Shown here in pieces: positions 25,915 through 34,263 of a stretch of DNA of 64,000 bases. The DNA comes from an uncultured Muribaculaceae bacterium (lineage in GTDB: Bacteria > Bacteroidota > Bacteroidia > Bacteroidales > Muribaculaceae), in the NCBI GenBank assembly GCA_910583795.1, contig CAJTZQ010000008.1:1-64000 (forward strand), given 5' to 3'. Position numbers and translations under genes: made by a program. The number at the start of each line of letters is the position of its first letter. Position 1 is the first letter of the stretch. The notes under the pieces are model-generated. The model saw only the letters and a list, made by a program, of their open reading frames with translations, was not told the DNA's origin and did not search any database.

Positions 25915-26070
25915 AATTCAACTTTCGCAAGCGAAAGTTGAGGGTTATGAGGTTATGAGGTTAAAAGGTTAATATCCAATTGTGGATACATATCCGACTC
26001 ACTTGAATCCCATGTATAAATCTAACCCCTTAACCTTCAACCCTTAAGTAAGCTTGTAAAACTTAAATTA
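25915..26070. repeat. MITE-like element with palindrome, copy 3
   Basis: The palindrome TCAACTTTCG/CGAAAGTTGA around CAAG (25918-25941) is followed by GGTTATGAGGTTATGAGGTT, AAAAGGTTAAT, a CCAATTGTGGA block, ACATCCGACT-like bases, then TTAACCTTCAACCCTTAAG and a final ACTTAAATTA. The same order recurs at 52207-52370. The right end is an imperfect inverted copy of the left end, so the whole ~156 bp can fold on itself. It contains no gene. It lies between mutS2 and the stress-protein gene. Confidence 0.8.
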
Positions 26071-26078
26071 AACAGTTT

Positions 26079-27218
26079 CTAAACCGGAAGAGCCACTATA
26101 GGGGTGTCGCGTTCAAACAACAGCTTATGAGCTATCCCGGGATTAAACAGACGGCTGAATACATTTTTCTTTTTGTTCGGGACAATCAAAAGCTGTATGT
26201 GTGCCTGCCTGTCGTAATTTTCAAAATCTTCCCTGAAAGACTTTGCCGGGAACACCTCGGTAGTGAATCTTGCCATGGGATAGTTTTTGTTGAAATAATC
26301 GCGCAGCATATTCACTTTTTCCCTTATATCATTTCCAGCCCTGTCATTCACCGGAATCAGAGTGACATCAACCTCAGGATACTCAAACATTCGCATCAAC
26401 GAATCGACGGACAAAATGTCATGTTGATCGAGATTACAAAAATAGACCATTTTCTTTAATGAATCAACCGAAGTGAAATCAAAATTGTCAGGAATCGTAA
26501 AGACAGGCACCCTGCAGGAATCGAGCACTTCAGCAGTGACACTCCCAATCAACTGTTCCCCTTTCTTATCGACCCCACGTGTAGACATGACTACAAGGGC
26601 GGGAGGAGTCAGCCGGCAATATTCAAGAATGACCTCTTCGGGAATACCTTCGCTTATATTTATCGAATAGTCGATACCATCCATTCCTGATTCCTTCAAA
26701 GCCGCATCAAGCTTAGCTCTGAATGATTTCATCATCCTGTTGCTCTCCTTCCTCATGTCTATCTCTTCCTGTACACCCTCAATCTCATCGCCTACAACGG
26801 GAGAAAGCCCCGGGTCGAAAGAATCTGCATAATCAAGACTACCGTTAAAATATGGTGTGGCATATGCATGGAGCAATACCGGATGCAACGAGAGCTTTTT
26901 AGCCAATTCGAATCCCGCCCGGCAAGCGATCATGCTGTCAGAAGAAAAATCAACCGGAATAAGCACCGTGCTATAAGACCCCGCCATCTTCATCTCCAAT
27001 TTTGCAGACGGGAAAGATTCAGCGCTCTCCACAATCTTCAATGCAAGAGGGAGATCGGTCTCCTTAATTTTGACTCTTACTCCGGAAGGGATTCCGGCAC
27101 CGGAAATCACGAAATTTTCAAATCTCACATCCAGTCCATGACTTTCGAGAATCTTTCTGAGAGTCAAAGCATGAGGGTAGGTGTGAATTGCAAGGGTAAT
27201 AAATCTTTCAGCTGCCAT
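26079..27218 (-). CDS. Universal stress protein with DUF2007-like N-terminus
   Basis: A 379-residue cytoplasmic protein. Residues 1-75 resemble the small DUF2007 signal-transducing domain (FITLAIHTYPHALTLRKILES, then the GIPSGVRVKIKETDL turn). A first UspA domain (about 82-245) starts YSTVLIPVDFSSDS and ends VVMSTRGVDKKGEQLIGSVT, keeping the G-x2-G-x9-G[S/T]-type ATP-binding loop. A second, degenerate Usp-like half (about 255-379) ends KNVFSRLFNPGIAHKLLFERDTPIVALPV. Tandem Usp proteins bind nucleotides and aid stress survival; the exact role differs by organism. It is flanked by a terminator-like hairpin upstream and a MITE-like repeat downstream. Confidence 0.85.
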   Translation of the reverse strand: MAAERFITLAIHTYPHALTLRKILESHGLDVRFENFVISGAGIPSGVRVKIKETDLPLALKIVESAESFPSAKLEMKMAGSYSTVLIPVDFSSDSMIACRAGFELAKKLSLHPVLLHAYATPYFNGSLDYADSFDPGLSPVVGDEIEGVQEEIDMRKESNRMMKSFRAKLDAALKESGMDGIDYSINISEGIPEEVILEYCRLTPPALVVMSTRGVDKKGEQLIGSVTAEVLDSCRVPVFTIPDNFDFTSVDSLKKMVYFCNLDQHDILSVDSLMRMFEYPEVDVTLIPVNDRAGNDIREKVNMLRDYFNKNYPMARFTTEVFPAKSFREDFENYDRQAHIQLLIVPNKKKNVFSRLFNPGIAHKLLFERDTPIVALPV

Positions 27219-27245
27219 GTTGAATAGGGGTTACCTTAATTTAAG

Positions 27246-27273
27246 CGGCGCCCCGGGGAAAACCGGAGCGCCG
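27246..27273 (-). terminator. GC-rich hairpin behind the small DNA-binding-like gene
   Basis: CGGCGC (27246-27251) pairs with GCGCCG (27268-27273), continued by CCGG/CCGG inside. On the minus strand it follows the small HTH-like gene (stop at 27312) and precedes TTAAATTAAGG. The U-tract is weak. Confidence 0.55.
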
Positions 27274-27311
27274 TGATAGATTAACGAATCAGTTCTCTAT
27301 GTAAGAACAAC

Positions 27312-27575
27312 TCAAGCTTCCGCCTTGTTCTGTTCTTCAAGAATCTTGACTGCCATGTCATAGATAGTGGTGTCATCGAGAACCACGAGACCTCCGTCGG
27401 GACCCGGCTCTATATGCATGCCGACATTTTTGCCGAACTGATAGTTAACGCCGCCGAAGTAATTGCGCACTGTCTGTACTGTAAGGTTCAGCTCGTCGGC
27501 TATACGATGGGTTGAGCCGTCAGGCAAACTGTCTTTGAGTCTGCGAAGCTCGTTGAAGGTGATTGTCTTGCTCAT
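27312..27575 (-). CDS. Small helix-turn-helix-like DNA-binding protein
   Basis: An 87-residue protein starting at ATG 27575 (MSKTITFNELRRLKDSLPDG). A longer frame exists upstream but its sequence looks non-coding. The segment GSTHRIADELNLTVQTVRNYFGG (about residues 20-42) has the pattern of a helix-turn-helix (IADEL-N-L-TVQTVRNYF). It is followed by a short beta part with MHIEPGPDGGLVVLDDTTIYD. Proteins of this size and shape are conserved in Bacteroidales, but I know of no assigned function. Probable role: sequence-specific DNA binding. It is transcribed on its own, with a hairpin behind. Confidence 0.7.
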   Translation of the reverse strand: MSKTITFNELRRLKDSLPDGSTHRIADELNLTVQTVRNYFGGVNYQFGKNVGMHIEPGPDGGLVVLDDTTIYDMAVKILEEQNKAEA

Positions 27576-27794
27576 AGCAGATGGTATTTTTGAGGTTATA
27601 CTTAAACGATTATATATAAGTAACCGTCGATTCTTATTATTTAACAAACATTGATGATGGTTTGCGATTGCTAATTTAGACATTTTTTTGCATTCCACCA
27701 AGAAAAATGGAAATTTCTCATGTGTTTTAAAACATATATGGAGAAATGAACCAATATTTATGCAATTTCCACCCCAATCAGCACCAATAAAACG

Positions 27795-28607
27795 TCAAAT
27801 TCTTTGAAGATCGGCGGCAGATACCCATCCGATATAGTCGGAATTCAACCTTATCTTATACCAGGTGACGTTACCTTCCGCGTCGACCTCTTCAGAAAGT
27901 ATCTGAACCACCGTACCTTTTGTCAGCACCTGTGCTTTTTCAATATCAGTCTCTTTTCCCGGCTCTGTTAGCAACGCAGTCTTGAATGCAGTGAGAACCC
28001 CCTCATTTTCAGAATGGAACGCTCTTGCCCCCATAAAAGAGAAAACAATAAAGATCAGACTGACGGCAAACAAAACCATGCCTCCGAAGAATCCTATTTT
28101 TCGCACAAGCACGATCCGTGTAAAAATGTATAAAGCCACGCAGACTACAAACAAAACAAATGCCACAGCAGCCCAAACCGCCCAAACATTGGAAGACGTG
28201 TCTTCAGCGACAGCCTGATGCACGGATTGAAAAAACGATTGTTCATCCTGTCCGGTTTTAAATCTTTTACCCTTTTGTTCAGCCTTGTTGGCATCTTCCA
28301 CACGTCCGGAAAGATAATTAAGATTAGCATTGACCTCTTTGTTGGAAGGATCAAGCCTATGGGCTCTTTTATAACAAATCATTGCATTGCCATAATCACC
28401 TTCCTGAAAATAAGCATTCCCAAGATTATAGAGCAATGGCACAGAAGTGCCCTGTTCCTCCTCAATAGCTTTATACAATTGAATAGCCTTTGAATATTCT
28501 TTTGCATTATAAGCAGAATCAGCTTCGGCAGCCACATTATCAGCTGAGGCACCTGCAACCGAAAAGAGGGAGAGTATGGCGAGAAGAAAATAGACTTTAG
28601 TTTTCAT
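27795..28607 (-). CDS. batE: BatE: TPR and SH3-like membrane protein
   Basis: 270 residues from ATG 28607 (MKTKVYFLLAILSLFSVAGA signal peptide), overlapping the end of batD by 11 bases. TPR repeats (VPLLYNLGNAYFQEGDYGNA and neighbours) are followed by two membrane helices (about 147-205) and a C-terminal bacterial SH3-like domain (about 215-270: TKGTVVQILSEEVDAEG...WYKIRLNSDYIGWVSAADL). This is the BatE layout of the Bacteroides aerotolerance operon, where mutants were less tolerant of oxygen. It is the last gene of the operon and probably scaffolds the Bat complex at the inner membrane. Confidence 0.88.
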   Translation of the reverse strand: MKTKVYFLLAILSLFSVAGASADNVAAEADSAYNAKEYSKAIQLYKAIEEEQGTSVPLLYNLGNAYFQEGDYGNAMICYKRAHRLDPSNKEVNANLNYLSGRVEDANKAEQKGKRFKTGQDEQSFFQSVHQAVAEDTSSNVWAVWAAVAFVLFVVCVALYIFTRIVLVRKIGFFGGMVLFAVSLIFIVFSFMGARAFHSENEGVLTAFKTALLTEPGKETDIEKAQVLTKGTVVQILSEEVDAEGNVTWYKIRLNSDYIGWVSAADLQRI

Positions 28608-30435
28608 TTGCCACATTTTTATTTTTAAACGCACTTTCCAAATCATTAATCACCGTCACACCCTTATCGTAGACAGGCTGCATATCCGCTTTTGTAGCCG
28701 CAGGAGCGTATTTAGCAAATTCACAATCGTCAATAAGAGTGATAAGTTCCGTAATCTCTTTTTCAGGGATATTACGTCCAGACAAAGTTTCACTTACATT
28801 CTGCCTGTTAAGTTCAGATGTAGGCATCTTGAGTTTGTCTCCAAGATATCCCCAAAGAGCGGCAAGCATCTCATCGTAGAACTCATCGATCTGCTGTTTT
28901 TTCATGCATGCGGCAGCTTTCTTCAGACGCATACGAGCCATCTTGCTTGCATTTCTGCTTTTGACTGCAAGGAAGTCGGCATTAGCCTTTAGATAGGCAC
29001 GATAATAAGCAACGGCAGCAAGGAGAACAAGAACCGGAATCAGATAGAACAGCCAATATACAAATCTTTCAACATAAGGAGTATGCTTTACTGAAAGATT
29101 ACCGGACACAGGCAACAATTGATTGTTGAATGCAAGCTTACCTTTTGTCTGCGATCTCTCAGAGCCGGTGCCTTTCCCTACGTTGATAGTGTAGCCTTTC
29201 GCCTCGGAAGTCTCGTATCTGCCGGTCTGCGGGTCAAAATATACGAGCTGAACAGAAGGGATTGAGAAAGTTCCTGCTTCAAGGGGCATGAAAGAATAAT
29301 CAAATTTAGCCGTGCCGCTTACATTAGTCCTGCCGACATTCGCATTAACGTCAGGAGTCGGGCTATACACCTCAAGCTGCGACGGATAAAGTGCATTCAA
29401 ATCCGGGAGCTTCACATATTTCAGATTACCTGTACCGGTGACGGTATAGACGATAGAAGCCGCCTGATTGCTTTTGAAGTTCTGAGAGGGAAGCTCGGAC
29501 GATATCTTAAACTGACCGACACCACCGGAGAAATTGGCAGGGACAGGTTTCGGCAAAGGTTTGACATTTACTGTCAAATCATTAGGAGTAACATTCAACT
29601 CCAAAGGCTTGGCTACAGACATGCTTCCCCAGAAAGGATCATGATAATATTCCCTTTCATCCACACTGATTGTATATTTATTGCCGATAACCTTCAGATC
29701 ACCCTCCATTTGCGGGAAAATGATATAGCGCGCGATTATCGCGGTAGCATAAGTTTTACCTTGATAAGTCTCATAGTTTAAGGAAGTGGATATGTCTTTG
29801 GATTCCTCAATCACAAACCCCTCAAATTTAGGGGCAGCCGTGGCGCCGATAAATTTGATTGCGTCGTAGGTTGTATAGAGCTTAACGGTATAAACAAGCG
29901 CTTCCTGCTCGTAAGCATTAGTGCGTGACACCTCCGCCTTAAGGAAAAGATTACCATCCCCCTTGCCGATAAATTTAGGACCATCTGCACTGTTATGTCT
30001 ATCCTGAACCGATGGATTTGCACCCGGTGCCGGTGCCGGATCTGCAGCCGAACCGATTGAATAGGATACAGTATTACTTTTCACACCTCCAACCGTGACA
30101 GGACCAAAAGAGAATTGTCCTTCTTTTTGAGCCCTCAAGGTCAGTGTGTAGGTATAGCTGAAACTTTGAGACGTTTTTCCATTTACACTTGTAAATCTGG
30201 AACTTTGCCCCGTGCGGTCAAAATACATGACCTTCGCCCCGGGAACAGATGCCGGCTTTTCCGGAACAGCATCGAGATCGCTAACCTCATAATAGATATA
30301 AAACAGGTCGCCGACACCGATTGCCCGTCTTCCTCTCCCGGTATCGACAGTAAGTCTTACGGAAGATGCATAAGATGTCGCTCCGGAAATAAGCAACATC
30401 ATGAGGAGGAAGATATGTTTCAGATTAAGTTTCAT
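28597..30435 (-). CDS. batD: BatD: Bat operon membrane protein (full length)
   Basis: 612 residues from ATG 30435 (MKLNLKHIFLLMMLLISGAT signal peptide; the longer frame starts TTG). Several Ig-like periplasmic domains follow: VRLTVDTGRGRRAIGVGDLF, KLYTTYDAIKFIGATAAPKF, VPANFSGGVGQFKISSELP and FDYSFMPLEAGTFSIPSV. A membrane segment (about 465-485, FVYWLFYLIPVLVLLAAVAYY) precedes a cytoplasmic helical tail (to 612). Domain order matches BatD. It partners the VWA proteins BatA/BatB. It is preceded by a shorter paralogue lacking the membrane segment, separated by 62 bp. Confidence 0.9.
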   Translation of the reverse strand: MKLNLKHIFLLMMLLISGATSYASSVRLTVDTGRGRRAIGVGDLFYIYYEVSDLDAVPEKPASVPGAKVMYFDRTGQSSRFTSVNGKTSQSFSYTYTLTLRAQKEGQFSFGPVTVGGVKSNTVSYSIGSAADPAPAPGANPSVQDRHNSADGPKFIGKGDGNLFLKAEVSRTNAYEQEALVYTVKLYTTYDAIKFIGATAAPKFEGFVIEESKDISTSLNYETYQGKTYATAIIARYIIFPQMEGDLKVIGNKYTISVDEREYYHDPFWGSMSVAKPLELNVTPNDLTVNVKPLPKPVPANFSGGVGQFKISSELPSQNFKSNQAASIVYTVTGTGNLKYVKLPDLNALYPSQLEVYSPTPDVNANVGRTNVSGTAKFDYSFMPLEAGTFSIPSVQLVYFDPQTGRYETSEAKGYTINVGKGTGSERSQTKGKLAFNNQLLPVSGNLSVKHTPYVERFVYWLFYLIPVLVLLAAVAYYRAYLKANADFLAVKSRNASKMARMRLKKAAACMKKQQIDEFYDEMLAALWGYLGDKLKMPTSELNRQNVSETLSGRNIPEKEITELITLIDDCEFAKYAPAATKADMQPVYDKGVTVINDLESAFKNKNVANEN

Positions 30436-30497
30436 TGTCAAAAATCGGATTTCGTAGGGTTAAAAAAACAATGTAGAGAATTCAAAAGCAATAATGA

Positions 30498-31406
30498 CTA
30501 AACATCCATAATTACAGGCGGAGTTTCATCATAATGCTTTGATTCCGTAACCTCAAACTCAAGAGGATCGGATTTTGCGGTTACATATTTCCCCTTATCA
30601 CTATCAAAATACGAAAATTCTATAGGTGAAATGGTATATTTCCCAGCTTTGCCAGCGGTAAAAAGGCATTCGATTTCAATTTCAGATCCGATGCTGCCAT
30701 TTTTGATGAAATGAGAACGTGCATCTGTCATTGATTTAAAATGCAATCCTTCGGGAAAGTATTTTGGGAGATCCGGCAGAATGGCTTCAGAAAGATCTCC
30801 CAAGCCGACAATCGTCACCATCATACGTATATCATCGCCTGAGCGCGGTTGGTCTATGAGAGTCATCTCCACATCAAACTTACCCACCGCGCCGGAGAAA
30901 TTCTCGGGACGGTTGCTCACCGGCAATGCATCGACTTTAATTTTTAAATCAGGAGCGGAGAGGGCAAACATTTCCACCCTGTTTGCCAACGATGGACCCC
31001 AATATGGGTCATCGATAGTGATCTGACGGTTTAGCCCGATTCTATAATCACCACCTTTGATTGTGTATTTACCTTTATTGTTCGTACCAATAAAGAATCT
31101 GTCAATCACGGCACGATAATATAATCTTCCGTCAATATTCACTTCTTCGAGATGATTGTCGGGGGCGGAACGGCTGATATCAAGTCCCGGGAATTCAGGA
31201 TTTGCCATCACTTCAGCTCCGGCCACGGCAGCATCGGGAGACACCAATATCACTTCATAGATAAGGCGTTCACCCTCGACAGTATGATCACGGTCGATTC
31301 TGGTTTCAAGATACGGCACCGTCATCCCTTTTGTCTTTCCGTGTGTCGGAAAGACAAAAAGAATCATAATCAACAATGGCGCAATATATATGAGACCTTT
31401 CTTCAT
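30498..31406 (-). CDS. Short BatD paralogue without membrane anchor
   Basis: 302 residues from ATG 31406 (MKKGLIYIAPLLIMILFVFP; the longer frame starts TTG). Its signal peptide is followed by BatD-type Ig-like repeats only: ETRIDRDHTVEGERLIYEV, DDPYWGPSLANRVEMFALS, RPENFSGAVGKFDVEMTLID and ISPIEFSYFDSDKGKYVTAK. It ends at ESKHYDETPPVIMDV, with no membrane helix or cytoplasmic tail, so it is about half the length of BatD. Its ATG shares one base with the batC stop (TAATG), so it is translated in coupling. It is probably periplasmic and could be a duplicate of the BatD N-terminal half with an adaptor role. This extra gene is not part of the minimal batABCDE set. Confidence 0.8.
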   Translation of the reverse strand: MKKGLIYIAPLLIMILFVFPTHGKTKGMTVPYLETRIDRDHTVEGERLIYEVILVSPDAAVAGAEVMANPEFPGLDISRSAPDNHLEEVNIDGRLYYRAVIDRFFIGTNNKGKYTIKGGDYRIGLNRQITIDDPYWGPSLANRVEMFALSAPDLKIKVDALPVSNRPENFSGAVGKFDVEMTLIDQPRSGDDIRMMVTIVGLGDLSEAILPDLPKYFPEGLHFKSMTDARSHFIKNGSIGSEIEIECLFTAGKAGKYTISPIEFSYFDSDKGKYVTAKSDPLEFEVTESKHYDETPPVIMDV

Positions 31407-32191
31407 TACCAATTTTTGCGAGATCTGTTTCTGTCGGTGCTTTTATCTCCCTGATTACCGGTTGTGACACGCGCGCGTGTCTGATTTTCTTTATTTTCCA
31501 TAGCCTTCAGGATCTGATCGGCAGTCTGCTGATTTATGTCAGGCTGATTTTGCTGTTGCTGCTGATTCTGATCTTTGTTCTGATCTTTATTCTGATCCTG
31601 ATTTTTGTCTTGGTTCTGCTGTTGATCCTTGTTCTGATCCTGATTCTGATCTTGGTTCTGGTCTTTATTCTGGTCCTGATTCTGATCCTGGTTCTGGTTC
31701 TGAAGCTTTAGCTGAGTGATGCGCAGATTGCGTCGCGCCGCCTCATCGTCAGGATTCAGGCGTAAAGACTGCTTATAATAATTAAGGGCGTTGGAATAGT
31801 CTTCAGAATTGAAGGCGATGTTTCCAAGATTATAGTTTGCACGCGAAGCCAGCATCGGTTTCTCTCTTCCCATCTGAGACACCTGCTCCATAGCCTTCGC
31901 TCCGTTTGCGAGCATGTCTTTAGCCGCCTGAGTAGTGTCAGAAGGATTTGAACCGAGTCTGATCTGAGACAGACCGAGATTATATCGCGCCACAGCGGAT
32001 GAAGGGTTCTCCTTCAATGCCTGCTGATATTTCAGATAAGCCGCACGATAACGTCCGTCATTATATAGCTTATTGCCTTCGGAAATATAATTACGTTCTT
32101 TTCTTGTAGACTCCGACTGGGCATAAATGTTGCCAGCGGATACAAACGCAACAGACAAAAGGGTCAATATTATCAAAACTTTCGTTTTCAT
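31406..32191 (-). CDS. batC: BatC: TPR protein with Q/N/D-rich tail
   Basis: 261 residues. Signal peptide (MKTKVLIILTLLSVAFVSAG), then TPR repeats (YRAAYLKYQQALKENPSSAV, ALNYYKQSLRLNPDDEAARR). A low-complexity section (about 165-215) is made of short units such as NQDQNKDQ, with only Gln, Asn, Asp and Lys. The tail DQILKAMENKENQTRARVTTG is a family hallmark. BatC acts in the periplasm in complex with BatA/BatB. The ATG overlaps the batB stop by four bases (ATGA). The low-complexity part is encoded by near-tandem DNA repeats and can vary in length by slippage. Confidence 0.88.
   Translation of the reverse strand: MKTKVLIILTLLSVAFVSAGNIYAQSESTRKERNYISEGNKLYNDGRYRAAYLKYQQALKENPSSAVARYNLGLSQIRLGSNPSDTTQAAKDMLANGAKAMEQVSQMGREKPMLASRANYNLGNIAFNSEDYSNALNYYKQSLRLNPDDEAARRNLRITQLKLQNQNQDQNQDQNKDQNQDQNQDQNKDQQQNQDKNQDQNKDQNKDQNQQQQQNQPDINQQTADQILKAMENKENQTRARVTTGNQGDKSTDRNRSRKNW
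31545..31700 (-). repeat. Near-tandem coding repeats in batC
   Basis: The minus strand repeats AAYCARGAYCARAAY-type units (Gln, Asn, Asp, with Lys inserted) for about 150 bases. Units of six and twelve bases recur with small differences, so indels of multiples of six would keep the frame. Confidence 0.85.
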
Positions 32192-33237
32192 TTCTTTTCC
32201 TCCTTCTTGAAAAATGTGATCTTGTCGAGCCAGCTGATTTTACGGTCAAGAACGAAAATATCAATTACAATGATAATCAACGCCACCCACACGAAGATAG
32301 CAAACAACTCATCATGGATAGCCGAGAAACTTGACTCAAGCGCAGTCTTTTTAACAGTGTCGAGCTGCTTGTCGAGCTCATTTAGCGCATCATTGTTTGA
32401 GGCATTGACATATATACCTTTTCCTGCCGAAGCGATTTCAGTGGCAAGATCCTCATTCAACGCAGTGCGGACCGGCTCACCTGTCTCGGGATTTATAAGA
32501 TACCCTCCCCGTTTCAGAGGAATCGGCACAGGGGTTGTGGATCCGAGACCGACAACATCAAGCTGAATATCATTGCGGGCAGCTGTTTTTGCCGCATCCA
32601 TCACACTTTGCGGATCTTCAAGATCTTCAGCATCCGTGATCAGAATTATTGCCTTCCCTATCTTTTTGTCTTCACTAAATGACTTGGCAGCCATATCTAT
32701 GGCGGCTGTGATGTTGGTGCCCTGATTGTCGATAGAAGAAGGATCGATAGAATTCAAGAACATCTTCGCAGAGACATAATCGCTTGTGACAGGGATAAGA
32801 GTGTAGGCATCACCGGCATAGACAATCAGACCTACACGGTCATTGTCAAGACGGTTGATAAGCTTCTCAAGAATGAGTTTTGCCGTGCGCATGCGGTCTA
32901 TACCGTTTTCGTCCGGAGTGGATGAAGCCAGCATTGAATTACTTGCATCAACAGCAATGACCACCTCGATACCCTCCTTCACAGTCTTTTCATCCTTCAC
33001 GCCACCCCATGGACGGGCAAAAGCTATAATAATCATTGCAAGAGCAATCATCTCAAGCGTGATCTTGATCGGAGGCTTGTATGGCGAGACCTCGGGCATG
33101 AGAGGCGCGAGAACTTTTAAATTGCCAAACTTTTTTAGATTTTTTGCCCTTGCATAACGAGCCCAGGCATACATGGTTATGAATGCCGGCACCAGAAGCA
33201 GGAGCATCAGAAGTTTGGGATATGCGAAACTAAACAT
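32188..33237 (-). CDS. batB: BatB: VWA-domain membrane protein
   Basis: 349 residues with an N-terminal membrane helix (about 8-26), a second (about 60-76), a von Willebrand A domain (about 91-300) and a C-terminal helix (about 312-332). The metal-binding MIDAS is intact: DASNS (Asp97, Ser99, Ser101) with Thr in NQGTNITAA and Asp in LITDAED. BatB is one of two VWA proteins in the Bat complex. It is 48 bp behind batA, with the same N-terminal layout, consistent with a duplicated pair. Confidence 0.93.
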   Translation of the reverse strand: MFSFAYPKLLMLLLLVPAFITMYAWARYARAKNLKKFGNLKVLAPLMPEVSPYKPPIKITLEMIALAMIIIAFARPWGGVKDEKTVKEGIEVVIAVDASNSMLASSTPDENGIDRMRTAKLILEKLINRLDNDRVGLIVYAGDAYTLIPVTSDYVSAKMFLNSIDPSSIDNQGTNITAAIDMAAKSFSEDKKIGKAIILITDAEDLEDPQSVMDAAKTAARNDIQLDVVGLGSTTPVPIPLKRGGYLINPETGEPVRTALNEDLATEIASAGKGIYVNASNNDALNELDKQLDTVKKTALESSFSAIHDELFAIFVWVALIIIVIDIFVLDRKISWLDKITFFKKEEKK

Positions 33238-33285
33238 TGATAATTCTTATATTTATATCACACTTAATAATCTCTATCGCAATTA

Positions 33286-34263
33286 TCAAGGAATTCTGCG
33301 AAGAACTGTATACCTGAGCAACAGGTAAGCACAGAAGGAACACAGCGACAGGAGAAGCCAAGGCATAAAATTCTCATCCGTCAGAGTAAACTTGTCGACA
33401 TCGAGAACAGTTTTCTCAAGGCTGTCGATCTCATCGAAGACGTTGCGAAGCATCTTCTCATCAGTAGCCCTGAAAAACTTGCCACCTGTGACTGACGCAA
33501 TCTCTTTAAGAGACTGTTCATCTATCTTGGTCTCCATAGTAGTAGTGGAGAAGCCATAAGGATCCGTGATCTGTATCGAACCATTTGTCCCGACCCCAAT
33601 AGTATAGACCTTTATGCCTTTTTGCTTTGCAATCTGAGCAGCCGTAGAAGGTGGGACATCACCGGCATTGTTTGTACCATCGGTCAGAAGGATAATACTT
33701 TTAGATTTTGCCTTGCCGGATGCAATACGGTTAATGGCACTTGTCAAACCATCGCCGATTGCCGTTCCGTCATTAAGTTCACCCATTTCCACCTGACGGA
33801 TAGCATTCATAAGAGCCGCCCTGTCATTTGTGAGGGGCATCAACGACAGGCTCTCACCGGCAAATACCACAAGACCCATGTTGTCGTCGGTGCGTTGATT
33901 CACGAATTTCGATGCAACATCTTTTGCTGCCGCAAATCTTGAAGGCTCGAAATCCCTTGCCGTCATACTTCCGGAGATATCGAGAGCGATGACGATATCC
34001 GTACCTTCAATCCTTGAAGTGCGAAGATGATCATGAGTCTGCGGACGAGCCAAAGCCACTATCATCCCCCCGATAGCAACAAGCTGGAGAGCAAACGCCA
34101 CGTGCATGGCGATTGTTTTCCACGACACAGGCATATCCGCAACCGGCGACACGGTCGATATGCCTAAAGACGGATTGGCATTCCTATGTTTCCAGACATA
34201 CCACGCAATCAACGGAATATACAGCAGAAACAGCCAAAGGAAAGCTGGATATTTAAGCATCAT
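33286..34263 (-). CDS. batA: BatA: VWA-domain membrane protein
   Basis: 325 residues with N-terminal membrane helices (about 5-24 and 54-72), a VWA domain (about 88-285) with complete MIDAS DISGS (Asp95, Ser97, Ser99), the DGTAIGDG threonine and LLTDGTNN aspartate, and a final helix (about 303-320). It begins MMLKYPAFLWLFLLYIPLIA, typical of BatA. Either of two adjacent ATGs is possible. It overlaps the upstream 348-aa gene by four bases. Together with BatB it probably recruits client proteins for the MoxR ATPase encoded upstream. Confidence 0.93.
   Translation of the reverse strand: MMLKYPAFLWLFLLYIPLIAWYVWKHRNANPSLGISTVSPVADMPVSWKTIAMHVAFALQLVAIGGMIVALARPQTHDHLRTSRIEGTDIVIALDISGSMTARDFEPSRFAAAKDVASKFVNQRTDDNMGLVVFAGESLSLMPLTNDRAALMNAIRQVEMGELNDGTAIGDGLTSAINRIASGKAKSKSIILLTDGTNNAGDVPPSTAAQIAKQKGIKVYTIGVGTNGSIQITDPYGFSTTTMETKIDEQSLKEIASVTGGKFFRATDEKMLRNVFDEIDSLEKTVLDVDKFTLTDENFMPWLLLSLCSFCAYLLLRYTVLRRIP

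Noticed and set aside
26900..26935. tRNA-like TTCGAATCC motif
   Set aside because: It lies inside the universal stress protein gene and no acceptor or anticodon stems can be formed.
31545..31700. CRISPR-like or mobile repeat
   Set aside because: The repeats are in frame inside batC and encode its known Q/N/D-rich region.
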